A DNA stretch of 64,000 nt from Pseudomonas sp. GD03944. GTDB lineage: Bacteria; Pseudomonadota; Gammaproteobacteria; Pseudomonadales; Pseudomonadaceae. Shown piece after piece: positions 27,236 to 36,623 of this stretch. The notes beneath the pieces are model-generated. The model saw nothing but the letters and a program-made list of their open reading frames with translations, made no database searches and was not told the DNA's origin. Location of the stretch: contig NZ_JAOCAH010000011.1 in assembly GCF_029839275.1 (NCBI RefSeq), positions 123,818 to 187,817 on the forward strand, given 5' to 3'. How positions within the stretch are numbered: the first letter of the stretch is position 1; each line of letters starts with the position of its first letter. Position numbers and translations under genes: made by a program.

Positions 27236-27808
27236 ATGCGTATGCCCCTGCTTCGAACCGCCCTGCTCTGCCTTGCAGCGACCCTGCCGCTGACGGCATT
27301 GGCCAAGGTCGAAGTCGAGGCGGCGCAGCACAAGACCCTGGGCGCGGTGCTGGCGGTGAAGATTTCCGAAGACATCGCCCCCGGCGACTACGAAGCCCTG
27401 CTCAAGGGCATCCGCGCTAACCCGGGCACCTTTACCCGCAAGATCGTGCTCCTCGACAGCATCGGCGGCAGCGCGCCCGAGGCCATCCGCATGGGCCGTC
27501 TGCTGCGCGAAACCGGCTTCGACGCGCTGGTGCCCTCCACCGGTGTGTGCCAGGGCAGTTGCGTGTACCTGCTGGCCGCCGGCCAGAAGCGCACGGTGAA
27601 GGGCCATGTCGGCCTGCACCGCCCCTACTTTCCCAGCGGCGACTCGGCCCAGGCCCACGCGCAGCAGCGCAACACGCGCTACGACCCGGCGGCCTACTTC
27701 CGCGAAATGAACGTGGCCAGCCAGCTGGCCAGTGAAATGCAGCGCATCGAGCCGCACCGCATGCGCGTGCTTTCGGCCCAGGAACTGGCGCGTTTCAAGC
27801 TCAACTGA
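27236..27808 (+). CDS. Exported ClpP/crotonase-fold hypothetical protein (COG3904-like)
   Basis: A 190-residue protein with an N-terminal signal peptide (about residues 1-22, ending PLTALAK). The mature part resembles periplasmic COG3904 proteins with a ClpP-like fold: IVLLDSIGGSAPEAIRMGRL, then VCQGSCVYLLAAGQKRTV with a Ser in the position of a ClpP nucleophile, and HVGLHRPYFP providing a candidate His. Function in these proteins is unknown and peptidase activity is not established. It starts 80 bases after the GST stop on the same strand. Confidence 0.72.
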   Translation: MRMPLLRTALLCLAATLPLTALAKVEVEAAQHKTLGAVLAVKISEDIAPGDYEALLKGIRANPGTFTRKIVLLDSIGGSAPEAIRMGRLLRETGFDALVPSTGVCQGSCVYLLAAGQKRTVKGHVGLHRPYFPSGDSAQAHAQQRNTRYDPAAYFREMNVASQLASEMQRIEPHRMRVLSAQELARFKLN

Positions 27809-27811
27809 GCG

Positions 27812-28594
27812 TCAACGCGGCGGCGCCTCCACGTACTGTTCGACGATCCGCGCGAAGGTGCCGTCCTCGACCAGGGCCGCCAATGCCTTGCGGTAGCGGG
27901 CCACGAACGCCTGATCGTTGCTGCGCTTGCTCAGGGCCACTTCGGCCGCCTCATCAGCCACCACCACGGCGGTCGGCCGGGTCGCCTCCCCCAGCCCCAA
28001 CTGGTTGATTTCGTAGCGCCCGGTCAGCTCGTCGGCGATCACCCCGTCGATGCGCCGGTGCGCCACCATGCGCCATAGACCGCCACGGTTGGCGGTGAAG
28101 TGCACCCGGGCGGCGAACGCCGCGTCCTGCATCAGCGTCTGGTAGGCCTCGCCGTAGGAGACGTTGGTCTGCGAGCCCAGGCGAAAGTCGCTGCCGCGCA
28201 ATGCATCCAGGCGCGTGACCGGGTACCGTGCCTGAGCCTCCTGGTGCATGAACAAGAGGTTGCGCGAGGGGGGCCCGAACGGGCCAGTGAAGTAGGCGTA
28301 GGCTTCGCGGTCCGGCCGGCGAAAGGCACCGGGCAGCACGTCCAGCCGCCCCAGCTCCAGCTCCTTGAGCGCCCGGCCCCAGGGCAGTTTGACCAGCCGC
28401 ACCGTGCAGCCGAGACGTTCGAGCACCAGGCGATTGCTCTCGACATAGATGCCTGCGACCTCGCCATCGGCCCGTTGCAGGCTGAAGGGCGGATCGTCGT
28501 CCCAGCGCAGGGTTTTCTCGCAGGCCAGGGCCAGGCCCGGCAGCAGCGCCAACCCGACCAACACGCCATGGAACACCCTGCAACGCGCCGCCAT
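27812..28594 (-). CDS. Periplasmic solute-binding protein, family 3-like
   Basis: About 260 residues with a signal peptide (GVLVGLALLPGLALAC) and the type 2 periplasmic-binding fold of amino-acid-type receptors: LRWDDDPPFSLQRADGEVAG near the N-terminus, GLGRLD-like ELELGRLDVLPGAFRRPDRE, and a C-terminal LVEDGTFARIVEQYV typical of family 3. No ABC permease or ATPase is adjacent, so it may be an orphan receptor for a sensor or a shared transporter. The start is uncertain: an in-frame GTG at 28628 and an ATG at 28613 are alternatives. It is convergent with the ClpP-like gene, 3 bases away. Confidence 0.75.
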   Translation of the reverse strand: MAARCRVFHGVLVGLALLPGLALACEKTLRWDDDPPFSLQRADGEVAGIYVESNRLVLERLGCTVRLVKLPWGRALKELELGRLDVLPGAFRRPDREAYAYFTGPFGPPSRNLLFMHQEAQARYPVTRLDALRGSDFRLGSQTNVSYGEAYQTLMQDAAFAARVHFTANRGGLWRMVAHRRIDGVIADELTGRYEINQLGLGEATRPTAVVVADEAAEVALSKRSNDQAFVARYRKALAALVEDGTFARIVEQYVEAPPR

Positions 28595-28775
28595 GTCCCT
28601 ACCGATACACCCCATGTCCAGCGCTCGCACCCGCCCCGATCCCTGGCATCAGTCTAGCCGGTCGGCGGACCGTCCGGGTGGCCCGCGCCCCTGCGCAGGG
28701 CATTGCACGCTGGACATCGCCCGGCAAGCACAATAGCGTGGAGTCCTGAATGAAGCTTCGAGGCAAAGGCCCGGC

Positions 28776-29828
28776 ATGTCTGAACCCCTGGATCGCAGCG
28801 ACCGCTACCGGCGCCGAGTCCTTAAAGCACTGTTGTGGACCACCCTGGGCTGCGGCATCTTCTTCGCCACCGTCAACATCCTGCGTGACATCTGGCTACT
28901 GGCCGTCCTCGAACTGGGCTACGCGGCGTTTTCGGCATTCCTGCTGCGCATCGTCGACCGCACCCCGCACCTGCGTACATGGACCCAGGTCTACCTGGGA
29001 CCGTTCTTCCTGATCATGATGGTGGCGCTGGTGTTGCCCAACGCCACCTTCGCGGTGTTCGCCTGGATCCAGACCATCCCCATCATCTGCTACCTGCTAC
29101 TGGGCCTGCGTCAGGGGTTCTGGACCGCCCTGCTGTTCATCAGCCTCGGCCTGCTGGCCTTCAACCACGGGCACCACAGCGGCGACACCCTGATGGACCT
29201 GGAGGTCACCGCCAACATCGGGCTGGCGAGCCTGGCGATCATGCTGTTCTCGCACATCTACGAGCGCAGCCGCCTGCACAACGAACAGCGCCTGCTGGAA
29301 CTGGCCAGCACCGACAGCCTCACCGGCCTGGCCAACCGCACGCGACTGGCCGAGATATTCCAGCGCGAGAGCGCCCACGCCCGTCGCACCGGCGCGCCGC
29401 TGTCGCTGGTGTTCCTCGACATCGACCATTTCAAGCAGATCAACGACCGCCACGGCCACAGCGTCGGCGACCAGGCGCTGTGTCACCTGGTCGACGTGCT
29501 GGGCGAGCGACTGCGCAGCACCGACCTGTTCTGCCGCCTGGGCGGTGAGGAATTCGCCGTGCTGCTGCCCCGCGCCAGCATGGCCCAGGCCACCGATATC
29601 GCCGAAGACCTGCGCCTGCGTCTGACCGCCGCGCCCCTGCCGCTGGCCGAGGCGCCGCTGAACATGACGCTCAGCGCCGGGGTGGCCACCCTGGGCCAGG
29701 ACGGCGCGACCCTGGACGAACTGATGAAGGTCGCCGACCGGCGCACCTACGTGGCCAAGCGCACCGGCCGCAACCGGGTGATCGCCACCGACCAGCCGGC
29801 CTTCGGCGGCATCGCCCCGGCACGCTGA
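28776..29828 (+). CDS. Membrane-bound diguanylate cyclase (GGDEF)
   Basis: A 350-residue protein with about six transmembrane helices (residues 18-170) and a C-terminal GGDEF domain that makes cyclic di-GMP from two GTP. The domain starts DSLTGLANRTRLAEIF, carries SLVFLDIDHFKQINDRHGHS and the active loop GGEEF. An inhibitory I-site RSTD lies exactly five residues before GGEEF, so product inhibition should be intact. The N-terminal sensor region is not a named domain; its input is unknown. The gene is single, close to the convergent EamA gene (6 bases). Confidence 0.9.
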   Translation: MSEPLDRSDRYRRRVLKALLWTTLGCGIFFATVNILRDIWLLAVLELGYAAFSAFLLRIVDRTPHLRTWTQVYLGPFFLIMMVALVLPNATFAVFAWIQTIPIICYLLLGLRQGFWTALLFISLGLLAFNHGHHSGDTLMDLEVTANIGLASLAIMLFSHIYERSRLHNEQRLLELASTDSLTGLANRTRLAEIFQRESAHARRTGAPLSLVFLDIDHFKQINDRHGHSVGDQALCHLVDVLGERLRSTDLFCRLGGEEFAVLLPRASMAQATDIAEDLRLRLTAAPLPLAEAPLNMTLSAGVATLGQDGATLDELMKVADRRTYVAKRTGRNRVIATDQPAFGGIAPAR

Positions 29829-29834
29829 CCGGCC

Positions 29835-30737
29835 TCACTCGCTGGCGGTCTGGGTGACAGCGGCCGGGCGCCACAGCCGCCACCCCAGGGTCATCCCCGC
29901 CGCCGCGACCAGGATCGCGGCGATGCCCAGCAATTGCACCGGCTGCAAGCGGTGGTCGAAGGCCAGGAAATCCACCAGGATCGCCACCACCGGATAGATG
30001 AACGACAGCGCCCCGGTCAGCGCGGTGGGCAGTTTCTGAATCGCCCCGTAGAGCAGGATGTACATCAGCCCGGTGTGCACCACCCCCAGCGTCAGCAAGG
30101 TGACCCAGGTCGCACCATCGCCCGGCAGCGCACCCAGGTTGGCGAACGGCGCCAGCATCAGCGTGCCGACGCAGACCTGGATCAGCGCGATCAGGTGTGG
30201 CGGCGTGCCCTTCAGGTGCTTGGCGACGATGGCAGCCAGGGCGTAGAAGAACGCCGCGCCCAAGGCCAATAGGATGCCGACCAGGGTGTCGCTGCCGCTG
30301 TACCCGCCGCCGGGCTTGGCCTGCACGATCAGCAGCATGCCGACGAAGGCCAGGGCCAGCCACAGCAACTTGTTCAGGGTCAGGCGCTCGGCGAAGAACA
30401 GTGCGCCCAGCGCCACCAGCATGAACGGCTGGGTGTTGTAGACCGCCGTGGCGATGGAGATCGAGGCCCGGGGATAGGCGGCAAACAGCAGCAACCAGTT
30501 GAGCACGATGGCCACCCCGCCGAGCGCCGCCAGTCCCAGCAGGCGCGGTGTCAGGTGCCCGCGCAACAGGCCGAAGGCGGCGCACACCACCAACAGCACC
30601 GGCGCACCGATCAGGCAGCGCCAGAACACCACATCCATCACCGGCTGGCCGGACACCGCCACGAACCAGCCAATGGTCCCCGAAATCATCATGGCGGCGG
30701 TCATCTCGACCGTGCCGCGTAGCGTGCTGCTGCCCAT
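29835..30737 (-). CDS. EamA/DMT family transporter
   Basis: A 300-residue inner-membrane protein of ten predicted helices made of two EamA repeats (about 10-140 and 150-285). The first helix is MTAAMMISGTIGWFVAVSGQ and the repeat signature RASISIATAVYNTQPFMLVA lies in the first half, with LTGALSFIYPVVAILVDFLA in the second. Such proteins export amino acids, nucleosides or drugs. The divergent Lrp-type regulator suggests amino-acid or amino-acid-like export under its control, as with other Lrp-exporter pairs; this is inference. Confidence 0.86.
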   Translation of the reverse strand: MGSSTLRGTVEMTAAMMISGTIGWFVAVSGQPVMDVVFWRCLIGAPVLLVVCAAFGLLRGHLTPRLLGLAALGGVAIVLNWLLLFAAYPRASISIATAVYNTQPFMLVALGALFFAERLTLNKLLWLALAFVGMLLIVQAKPGGGYSGSDTLVGILLALGAAFFYALAAIVAKHLKGTPPHLIALIQVCVGTLMLAPFANLGALPGDGATWVTLLTLGVVHTGLMYILLYGAIQKLPTALTGALSFIYPVVAILVDFLAFDHRLQPVQLLGIAAILVAAAGMTLGWRLWRPAAVTQTASE

Positions 30738-30869
30738 GGAACACCTCCGTCATCGACTGAGGCATACGCTAATCCGTTGCCGCCCACCGCAACATGGTCT
30801 AAAAAAGGCCAAGTACGACAAAAACCTAATTATCGAAGGCGATCAGGCCAATCTGCCTGGAGAGAGAAA

Positions 30870-31343
30870 ATGATCGACGAGATCGACCAGAAAATCCTCG
30901 AAACCCTGCTGCAGGACTCGCGCATTTCCCTCAAGGAACTGGCGCGACGCATCGGCCTGTCGGCGCCCAGCGCCTCGGAACGCCTGCGTCGCCTGGAAGA
31001 GCGCGGCGTGATCCGTGGCTTCACCATCGACGTCGATCCCCGCGCCCTGGGCTATCAGCTGCAGGCCATCGTGCGCATCAAGCCCCTGCCGGGCATGCTG
31101 CACACGGTGCAGAAGCTGATCGAAGACACCCCGGAGTTCTGCGAGTGCGACAAGGTCACCGGCGATGATTGCTACATCGTGCGCCTGCACGTGCGCTCCA
31201 TCGATCAGCTCGACCACATCCTCGACCGCATTGCCGACAAGGCCCAGACCAGCACCGCCATCGTCAAATCCCAGCCGATCAAGCGTCGCCCGCCGGGCAT
31301 CGCCCCACGCGGCAAGGCCGGCGAGCGGCCGGCCTTGCGCTGA
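30870..31343 (+). CDS. Lrp/AsnC family transcriptional regulator
   Basis: A 157-residue feast/famine regulator. N-terminal HTH (about 1-60): IDQKILETLLQDSRISLKEL and GLSAPSASERLRRLEERGVI. C-terminal RAM ligand-binding domain from about 65 (YQLQAIVRIKPLPGMLH, FCECDKVTGDDCYIVRLHV). ATG at 30870 follows GGAGAGAGAAA. It is divergent from the EamA exporter, its probable target. Confidence 0.9.
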   Translation: MIDEIDQKILETLLQDSRISLKELARRIGLSAPSASERLRRLEERGVIRGFTIDVDPRALGYQLQAIVRIKPLPGMLHTVQKLIEDTPEFCECDKVTGDDCYIVRLHVRSIDQLDHILDRIADKAQTSTAIVKSQPIKRRPPGIAPRGKAGERPALR

Positions 31344-31370
31344 ACGGTTGAGCGCGCGTGGCGCGCCTCG

Positions 31371-34300
31371 TCAGAAACGTATCTGCAACTGGGCCTTGAC
31401 CGCGTTGTCGGTCAGCGCCCCGGCAAACTGCCGGGTGTAGGTGATGCCCAGCTGGGTCGTGCGACCGAATGCGGCGTCCAGGCCGAGCTCGACGGTGGTG
31501 CGCTGGCGTGCCATCGGCAGGCCCTGAATGGCGAATCGGTCGCCCCCGGCAAAACCGAGGGACGCCTGCGGGGCGGTGTCGCCGAAGGCCTGTGACCAGC
31601 CCAGCATGCCCCGCACGGTGAGATGCGTCTGCTCGTTGGGATTGAATGCCCGGGCGGCATGCAGGCCTGTCGTCACCCGGCTCGTGTCGATCGCGTCGGC
31701 GCTGCCGGCAAGGCCGGTGACGGCGCCGTCCTCCTCGAAGCCCTCGGTTCTCACATGCACATGGGACACACCGATGAAGGGCTCGACGGTGGCGACCGGC
31801 GTGATCATCGGGTAGGCCAGTTCGCCGTACAGCTCGGTGCTCACGGCGTCATAGGACGCCTTGTTGTGTTCCGTCACCCCGAACCAGTGCGCCTGGCGCC
31901 GGGTGTCGATCTCATGCCAGGCGAGGTTGCCACCGAGCCGCAGTTCCAGCCCCTGGATGTGCGTGCCGCCGTAGGCACCCAGGCGGTAGGTGTCGATCGA
32001 GGCGCGCCCGGTGTTTGCCTGCAACGAGCTGCTGCCAAGGCTCATCAGCAAGCCCAGCCGCCAATCGTTGCCCGCGACACCGTCCACGCCCAGGACCAGG
32101 CCGCCGCTACTGCTGCGATAACCGGCAGCATTGCCGTCGCTGTCGGCATGGGCCCGCCCGCCATAGGCCTGGGCCCAGAAGAGCGAATCCCTCGGCACGG
32201 GAGCAAAGGCAAACGCACCGCCGCCCGCCGTCAGGCTGGCCAGCAGCGGCCCCTCGACCAGCGCGTATTCCACGGTTGGCGTTTCGGCGAACCGCGCCCG
32301 CAAGCGATCGAGCGCCACCCGGGACACGAAACGGCTGTCGTCCGGCAGCGCGCCGACCAGAGTCGCATGCACCTCACCGCTCAGGCTGTCGAAATCGGGA
32401 ACGGCGCCCACTTCGGAGCCCAGCAGCCCGGCGACCAGGGGATGACCGCTCGCCAGCCCGAGGGACTTCACGCCCTCGCCGACGCTTCTGCGATTCGGCG
32501 TGGTCGCCCCCAACAGATCGAGCTCGCGAAAGCGCAGGTCCAGCAGCTCCAACCGCCTGCGCTGCACATCAGCCTCCAGGCTGGCCAGTGCCTCACTTGG
32601 GGGCGCTGCGTCCTCGGACGGCTGCAGCGGCCCGGGATCAGGCATGGCAACAGGCGGTACCCCCTCTGGCTCCAGCTGTGCCACTACTTCGACAGGCGGT
32701 GCGACGGGCTCGATGGCCACAACCGGCTCTTGCGGCTTGGTCTCAGGATCGGGCGCGGCTACAGGCAACACGACGTCTGGCTCCAGCTGCACCACTTCAT
32801 CGGAAGGTGGTGTGACAGGCTCGACGACTGCAACCGGCTCAACTTCGGGCTCAAGCGCGGCAACAGGCAGTACCACCTCTGGCTCCTGCGGCTCGACCTG
32901 CGGATCGGGAGTGACGACAGCCGCAACCTCTTCCGGCTTTACATCGTCCGTGGCCTCGGCGGGTGATGCGGCTGGCCCCAGGGCCACAGGCGTCTCCTGG
33001 GGCTGGGGTTCCTCGTTCTGTCGCGCCGCCAACTCGCGCTCACGCTCCTCCAACTCGGCCTGCTTGCGCCTCGCCTCTTCGGACTTGGCCTCCTGGGTGA
33101 GGTCGAAGTGCAGCACCACTTTGCTAGGGTCGGCGTAGTCGAGCTGAGCGGTGATGTAATTGTACTGGGGCGTCACCCCGTCGAAGCGGTTGGTCACACC
33201 CCGGCCCGCCGTGATGATGTCGTACTTGCGCGAGAACAGCGCCTCCGTCGAGAGCTGGCTCAGCGGGTTCGCCTCGCCTTCCATGCGTACCGACACGTTG
33301 CCACCGAGCAGCGTGACGGCACCGAGCACCTGCAAGCGGTCGGACCGGCTCTGGTCGGTGGCTATTTTCACGTCGTAGTGGCTGCCGGGTTCGAACCGGG
33401 CATCGTCGGCCACCGTGAGGGTGCCCACCGCATCGCCCAGCGCCAGCGTCCCGCCGTCACGTACCAGCAGCGCGCCAACACGGCCGGTGCCGCCCAGCCG
33501 GCCACCGGCGTTGACCTTCACCCGCGAGGCGACGCTGCCATCCACCGAGAGAACCCCGCCGTTGACCTGGGTGTCGCCGCTGTAGGTATTGCTGCCCAGC
33601 AAACGCAGGGTGCCGCCATAGGTTTCGAGCGAACCGCTGCCGCTGATGACGCCCGGGTACGCCCACTCATCCGCCCGGTGAAAGGCCAGCACGGCGTTGT
33701 TGGCAATGTTGCCGGTCACGCTGCCGGTGGTGCCGCCCATGCCCAGTTGCAGGACACCGCCGTCGATACGCGTACCGCCTTCGTAGGTGTTGTCGCCGAC
33801 CAGGGCCAGCGCCCCGCTGCCCAGCTTGGTCAGCCCGCCAGGGCCGTCGATGTCGTTGCTCCAGTAGTCCGCGATGCAGGCTTGCGAGTCGCACGCCGCC
33901 GTCCGCTCGCCGGGGACATCGACCCGAAAGTCGAAGTATTCGAAGGCGGCGGCCAGCGTGTCCTCCGGTTCGTTGGCCTGATCACGGGTCAGTTCGCTGG
34001 TGCGCGCACGGCCTATCGCCTCGTTGGCCAGCGCTTCGTTCTGGCGGATTTCAGTGAGGATGCGCTCGGCTTCTTCGTTCTTCTTTCGCGCTTCGGCGAA
34101 CTTGTCGTTCGCCAGCTCGGATTGCCTGATGGCCGTGGTCCTGTCGCCCGCTTCCAGTGCGGCGCGCGCCTGGGCGTCGGCCATATTGCCCTCCTGCGCA
34201 AGCTGGTTGATTTCCATCGCCAGACGGGCATGGTTCTCGCCAAGGGGCTGATTCCTGGCGATTGCCTCGGCGATGGCGAGCGGTGCTGCACGCTCGTAGT

Positions 34301-36392
34301 ACTCGGCAGTGGCGACGATCGGGTTGTATTTTTCCGCGGCGCGCTGCTCGGCGAATGTCAGGTCGTAGTCCTTCTTCAACTGCCAGAGCTTCGCCGGCCC
34401 GCCCATGGCCTTTTCCAGGTCCATCAGGCCCCAGCCGTAGACCCGGTCGATGCCCGGGGCGCCGATGTCCCTGGCAGTCGACAGCAAGGTGTCCCGGACC
34501 TGGGCGTTCTCCAGGTAGGGAAAGCGGGATTTCAGCACCGCCAGCCCTGCCGTCGCATGGGGCGCGGCCATCGAAGTGCCGCTCATCATCTGGTAGGCCG
34601 AGGTCGCCGCCTGCTGTTTCTCGGCATTGCTGCTGCCTGCCGGAACATCGCTGGTGATGCCCAGGCTGAAGATCTGGTAGGCGGGCGCGGGCACCCTGCC
34701 CTGCCGAGCGACGCCGTGCTGATCGAAGACCGGAGCGCCCGCGGGGACGGCCGGTACCGCCACCTCCTCGGCATCCGGCGACTGGGAATAAGACCCGCCC
34801 GGGGCGGCCAGGCAGTAGTACTTCGATGGCCCGCACAGCTTGGAATTGGCCGTCAGGCGCTCATCGCCGCTGAGGTTGGCGACGGTCAGCCAGTGCTTTT
34901 CGAGCTGCCGGAAATCGTCCTGGGTGCGCACGCTTTCAAGAAAAGCACGATCCGCCTCCGTGGGGTCGAACTGGCCACGCTGGTACAGGTCGCGATCGGC
35001 CTCGAGCGCGGCCACCTCCGTCTGGAACGTGACCACCGCCGGGTGCAGCCTCGAAACCTGATCCAGGTTGCCCAGCTGAATACGCGCGTTGGCCAGGTAC
35101 CTGTCGACGTCCCCATCGGTCAGTGAGGTGATCTTGAGGAAGTCGCTGCGCAACGCCTTGAGGGGTTGCAGCACCGTGGGCTCGGTGCTGGCCCAGGTAC
35201 TGTCTGCGCGCAGGCGTTCGAGTCGTTCGTAGCCCGTGGCCTCGCCATCGACCGGCTCGAGCAGCAGCTGCAGGTGATCGGCCAGGCGCACGAGGCGCGG
35301 GTCGTTGCGGACCTCGGCGTCCAGTGCCTCCACCTCGGTCATCAGGCCACGGTAGGTGGCCAGCCGGGCATCGCGGTTCGGCGAGAACCAGTTCGCCCGC
35401 TCGAATCGACCGTTGAGCGCCTGGTAGGTCGAGCCGGCCGTGGAGGCGTGGTCTGCCAACAACCTGGGGCCGGACGCCAGCACATTCGGCAACGTCACGG
35501 TCAGCGGCGCCGGCGAGACGCCCCTGAACATCACGGAACCATGGGTGTCGTTGCCTGTGGCGAAGACGTTCACGACGCCGGACCGCGCGATGTCACGCAT
35601 CGCTTGCAGCATCACGCGATTGCCACGCAAGAGGTGCGCGGTGGCACGCCCGGACGCGTGGATGTCGGGGCCATGGTACGACGCCCGAGTGGCGCCGTCG
35701 GCCTCGATGGCCATGGGAATCGCGTAACGGGAAATACTCCTCTGCGGCGAAAACGGGGTGGGGTAAAGAATGTCGCGCTGATAGCGACTGCCCCAACTGT
35801 TGTTCAGAAAATCGACGCCGCTGTCGATGACCGCCTGGGCAGCCCCTGGCCGCGTCAGCGGCGTATTGCTCCCAGCCCCGACACCGGCGTAGACCGTCGA
35901 CAGAAAGGCCCCGCCGTGCATGCCTTCACCGTCGCGGTTGGCGCCGATGATGCCCGCGACATGCAGGCCGTGATTGAGCAGCACGCCGGAACTGCTGATG
36001 GCTGGGACGTCCGTTGCACCGAAGGGCCCGCCGAAAGGCAGCAGGTTGTTGCGGGTGCTGAACTCGCGATGGCCCGACCAGGTGCCGTCATCCAGCACCC
36101 CCACCTTGATGTGCTGCCCGTAGGCGCCTGCCGCATAGGCCGCATGGAACCCGGTGAGGTCCAGCCCCCAGTTCGCCCGGTACTCGGCATCCGCGCTCCA
36201 CAGCGCGGGGGTTTCCAGGGTGTGGGGCGTGACATAGGGCCCCGGCTGGCTGCCCGTGGCCGGCGGGACAACACCCTGCGCCTGGGCCAGGGCCGACGGG
36301 GTGAGCAGCACCGCCGACAGCAGCGACTTCACGCCGATGCCCGACTTCAAGGGGTTGCTGCGTATCTGAAACCGGGTACCGGGCTTGCTCAT
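31371..36392 (-). CDS. Subtilisin-type (S8) autotransporter serine protease
   Basis: A 1673-residue type Va secreted protease. Signal peptide about 1-38; S8 peptidase with Asp101 (VGVLDDGTW), His141 (NHGLHVAGIIG) and Ser607 (MSGTSMAAPHATAG). His and Ser are separated by about 466 residues against about 157 in subtilisin, so a helical insertion of roughly 300 residues (about 290-520) sits inside the catalytic domain. Next: a charged coiled coil (about 700-790), a passenger-associated transport repeat GALALVGDNTYEGGTRIDGG, a beta-helix, an E/P/V-rich repeat linker (about 1165-1255), and a C-terminal barrel ending in LQIRF. The start at 36392 gives the signal peptide; the frame stays open to 38060 but that part is antisense to sulP. 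Surface anchoring or release is not readable. Confidence 0.9.
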   Translation of the reverse strand: MSKPGTRFQIRSNPLKSGIGVKSLLSAVLLTPSALAQAQGVVPPATGSQPGPYVTPHTLETPALWSADAEYRANWGLDLTGFHAAYAAGAYGQHIKVGVLDDGTWSGHREFSTRNNLLPFGGPFGATDVPAISSSGVLLNHGLHVAGIIGANRDGEGMHGGAFLSTVYAGVGAGSNTPLTRPGAAQAVIDSGVDFLNNSWGSRYQRDILYPTPFSPQRSISRYAIPMAIEADGATRASYHGPDIHASGRATAHLLRGNRVMLQAMRDIARSGVVNVFATGNDTHGSVMFRGVSPAPLTVTLPNVLASGPRLLADHASTAGSTYQALNGRFERANWFSPNRDARLATYRGLMTEVEALDAEVRNDPRLVRLADHLQLLLEPVDGEATGYERLERLRADSTWASTEPTVLQPLKALRSDFLKITSLTDGDVDRYLANARIQLGNLDQVSRLHPAVVTFQTEVAALEADRDLYQRGQFDPTEADRAFLESVRTQDDFRQLEKHWLTVANLSGDERLTANSKLCGPSKYYCLAAPGGSYSQSPDAEEVAVPAVPAGAPVFDQHGVARQGRVPAPAYQIFSLGITSDVPAGSSNAEKQQAATSAYQMMSGTSMAAPHATAGLAVLKSRFPYLENAQVRDTLLSTARDIGAPGIDRVYGWGLMDLEKAMGGPAKLWQLKKDYDLTFAEQRAAEKYNPIVATAEYYERAAPLAIAEAIARNQPLGENHARLAMEINQLAQEGNMADAQARAALEAGDRTTAIRQSELANDKFAEARKKNEEAERILTEIRQNEALANEAIGRARTSELTRDQANEPEDTLAAAFEYFDFRVDVPGERTAACDSQACIADYWSNDIDGPGGLTKLGSGALALVGDNTYEGGTRIDGGVLQLGMGGTTGSVTGNIANNAVLAFHRADEWAYPGVISGSGSLETYGGTLRLLGSNTYSGDTQVNGGVLSVDGSVASRVKVNAGGRLGGTGRVGALLVRDGGTLALGDAVGTLTVADDARFEPGSHYDVKIATDQSRSDRLQVLGAVTLLGGNVSVRMEGEANPLSQLSTEALFSRKYDIITAGRGVTNRFDGVTPQYNYITAQLDYADPSKVVLHFDLTQEAKSEEARRKQAELEERERELAARQNEEPQPQETPVALGPAASPAEATDDVKPEEVAAVVTPDPQVEPQEPEVVLPVAALEPEVEPVAVVEPVTPPSDEVVQLEPDVVLPVAAPDPETKPQEPVVAIEPVAPPVEVVAQLEPEGVPPVAMPDPGPLQPSEDAAPPSEALASLEADVQRRRLELLDLRFRELDLLGATTPNRRSVGEGVKSLGLASGHPLVAGLLGSEVGAVPDFDSLSGEVHATLVGALPDDSRFVSRVALDRLRARFAETPTVEYALVEGPLLASLTAGGGAFAFAPVPRDSLFWAQAYGGRAHADSDGNAAGYRSSSGGLVLGVDGVAGNDWRLGLLMSLGSSSLQANTGRASIDTYRLGAYGGTHIQGLELRLGGNLAWHEIDTRRQAHWFGVTEHNKASYDAVSTELYGELAYPMITPVATVEPFIGVSHVHVRTEGFEEDGAVTGLAGSADAIDTSRVTTGLHAARAFNPNEQTHLTVRGMLGWSQAFGDTAPQASLGFAGGDRFAIQGLPMARQRTTVELGLDAAFGRTTQLGITYTRQFAGALTDNAVKAQLQIRF

Positions 36393-36623
36393 CTCACACT
36401 CACTCGCTGGCCGAAGCTTACTCAGGACGGAGGCGGCATTAGGGTTTCCCCTGCGAGGAATGGATATAGGAGCGTTCTGAATTAACCGGCCGAAGCGGGA
36501 CGCACGCCGATCAGATTGAACTGGTGACACGCCGCGCGATTCCGTACTATCCGCAGCCCTTTCAGGCATGCCGGGCGCGCCTTGCCCCCATGCCGCGATC
36601 ACCGTTCTCGCTTCAGGTAGCCC

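Noticed and set aside
31623..36485. Long plus-strand frames opposite the autotransporter
   Set aside because: Antisense shadows; no motifs and no ribosome binding sites.
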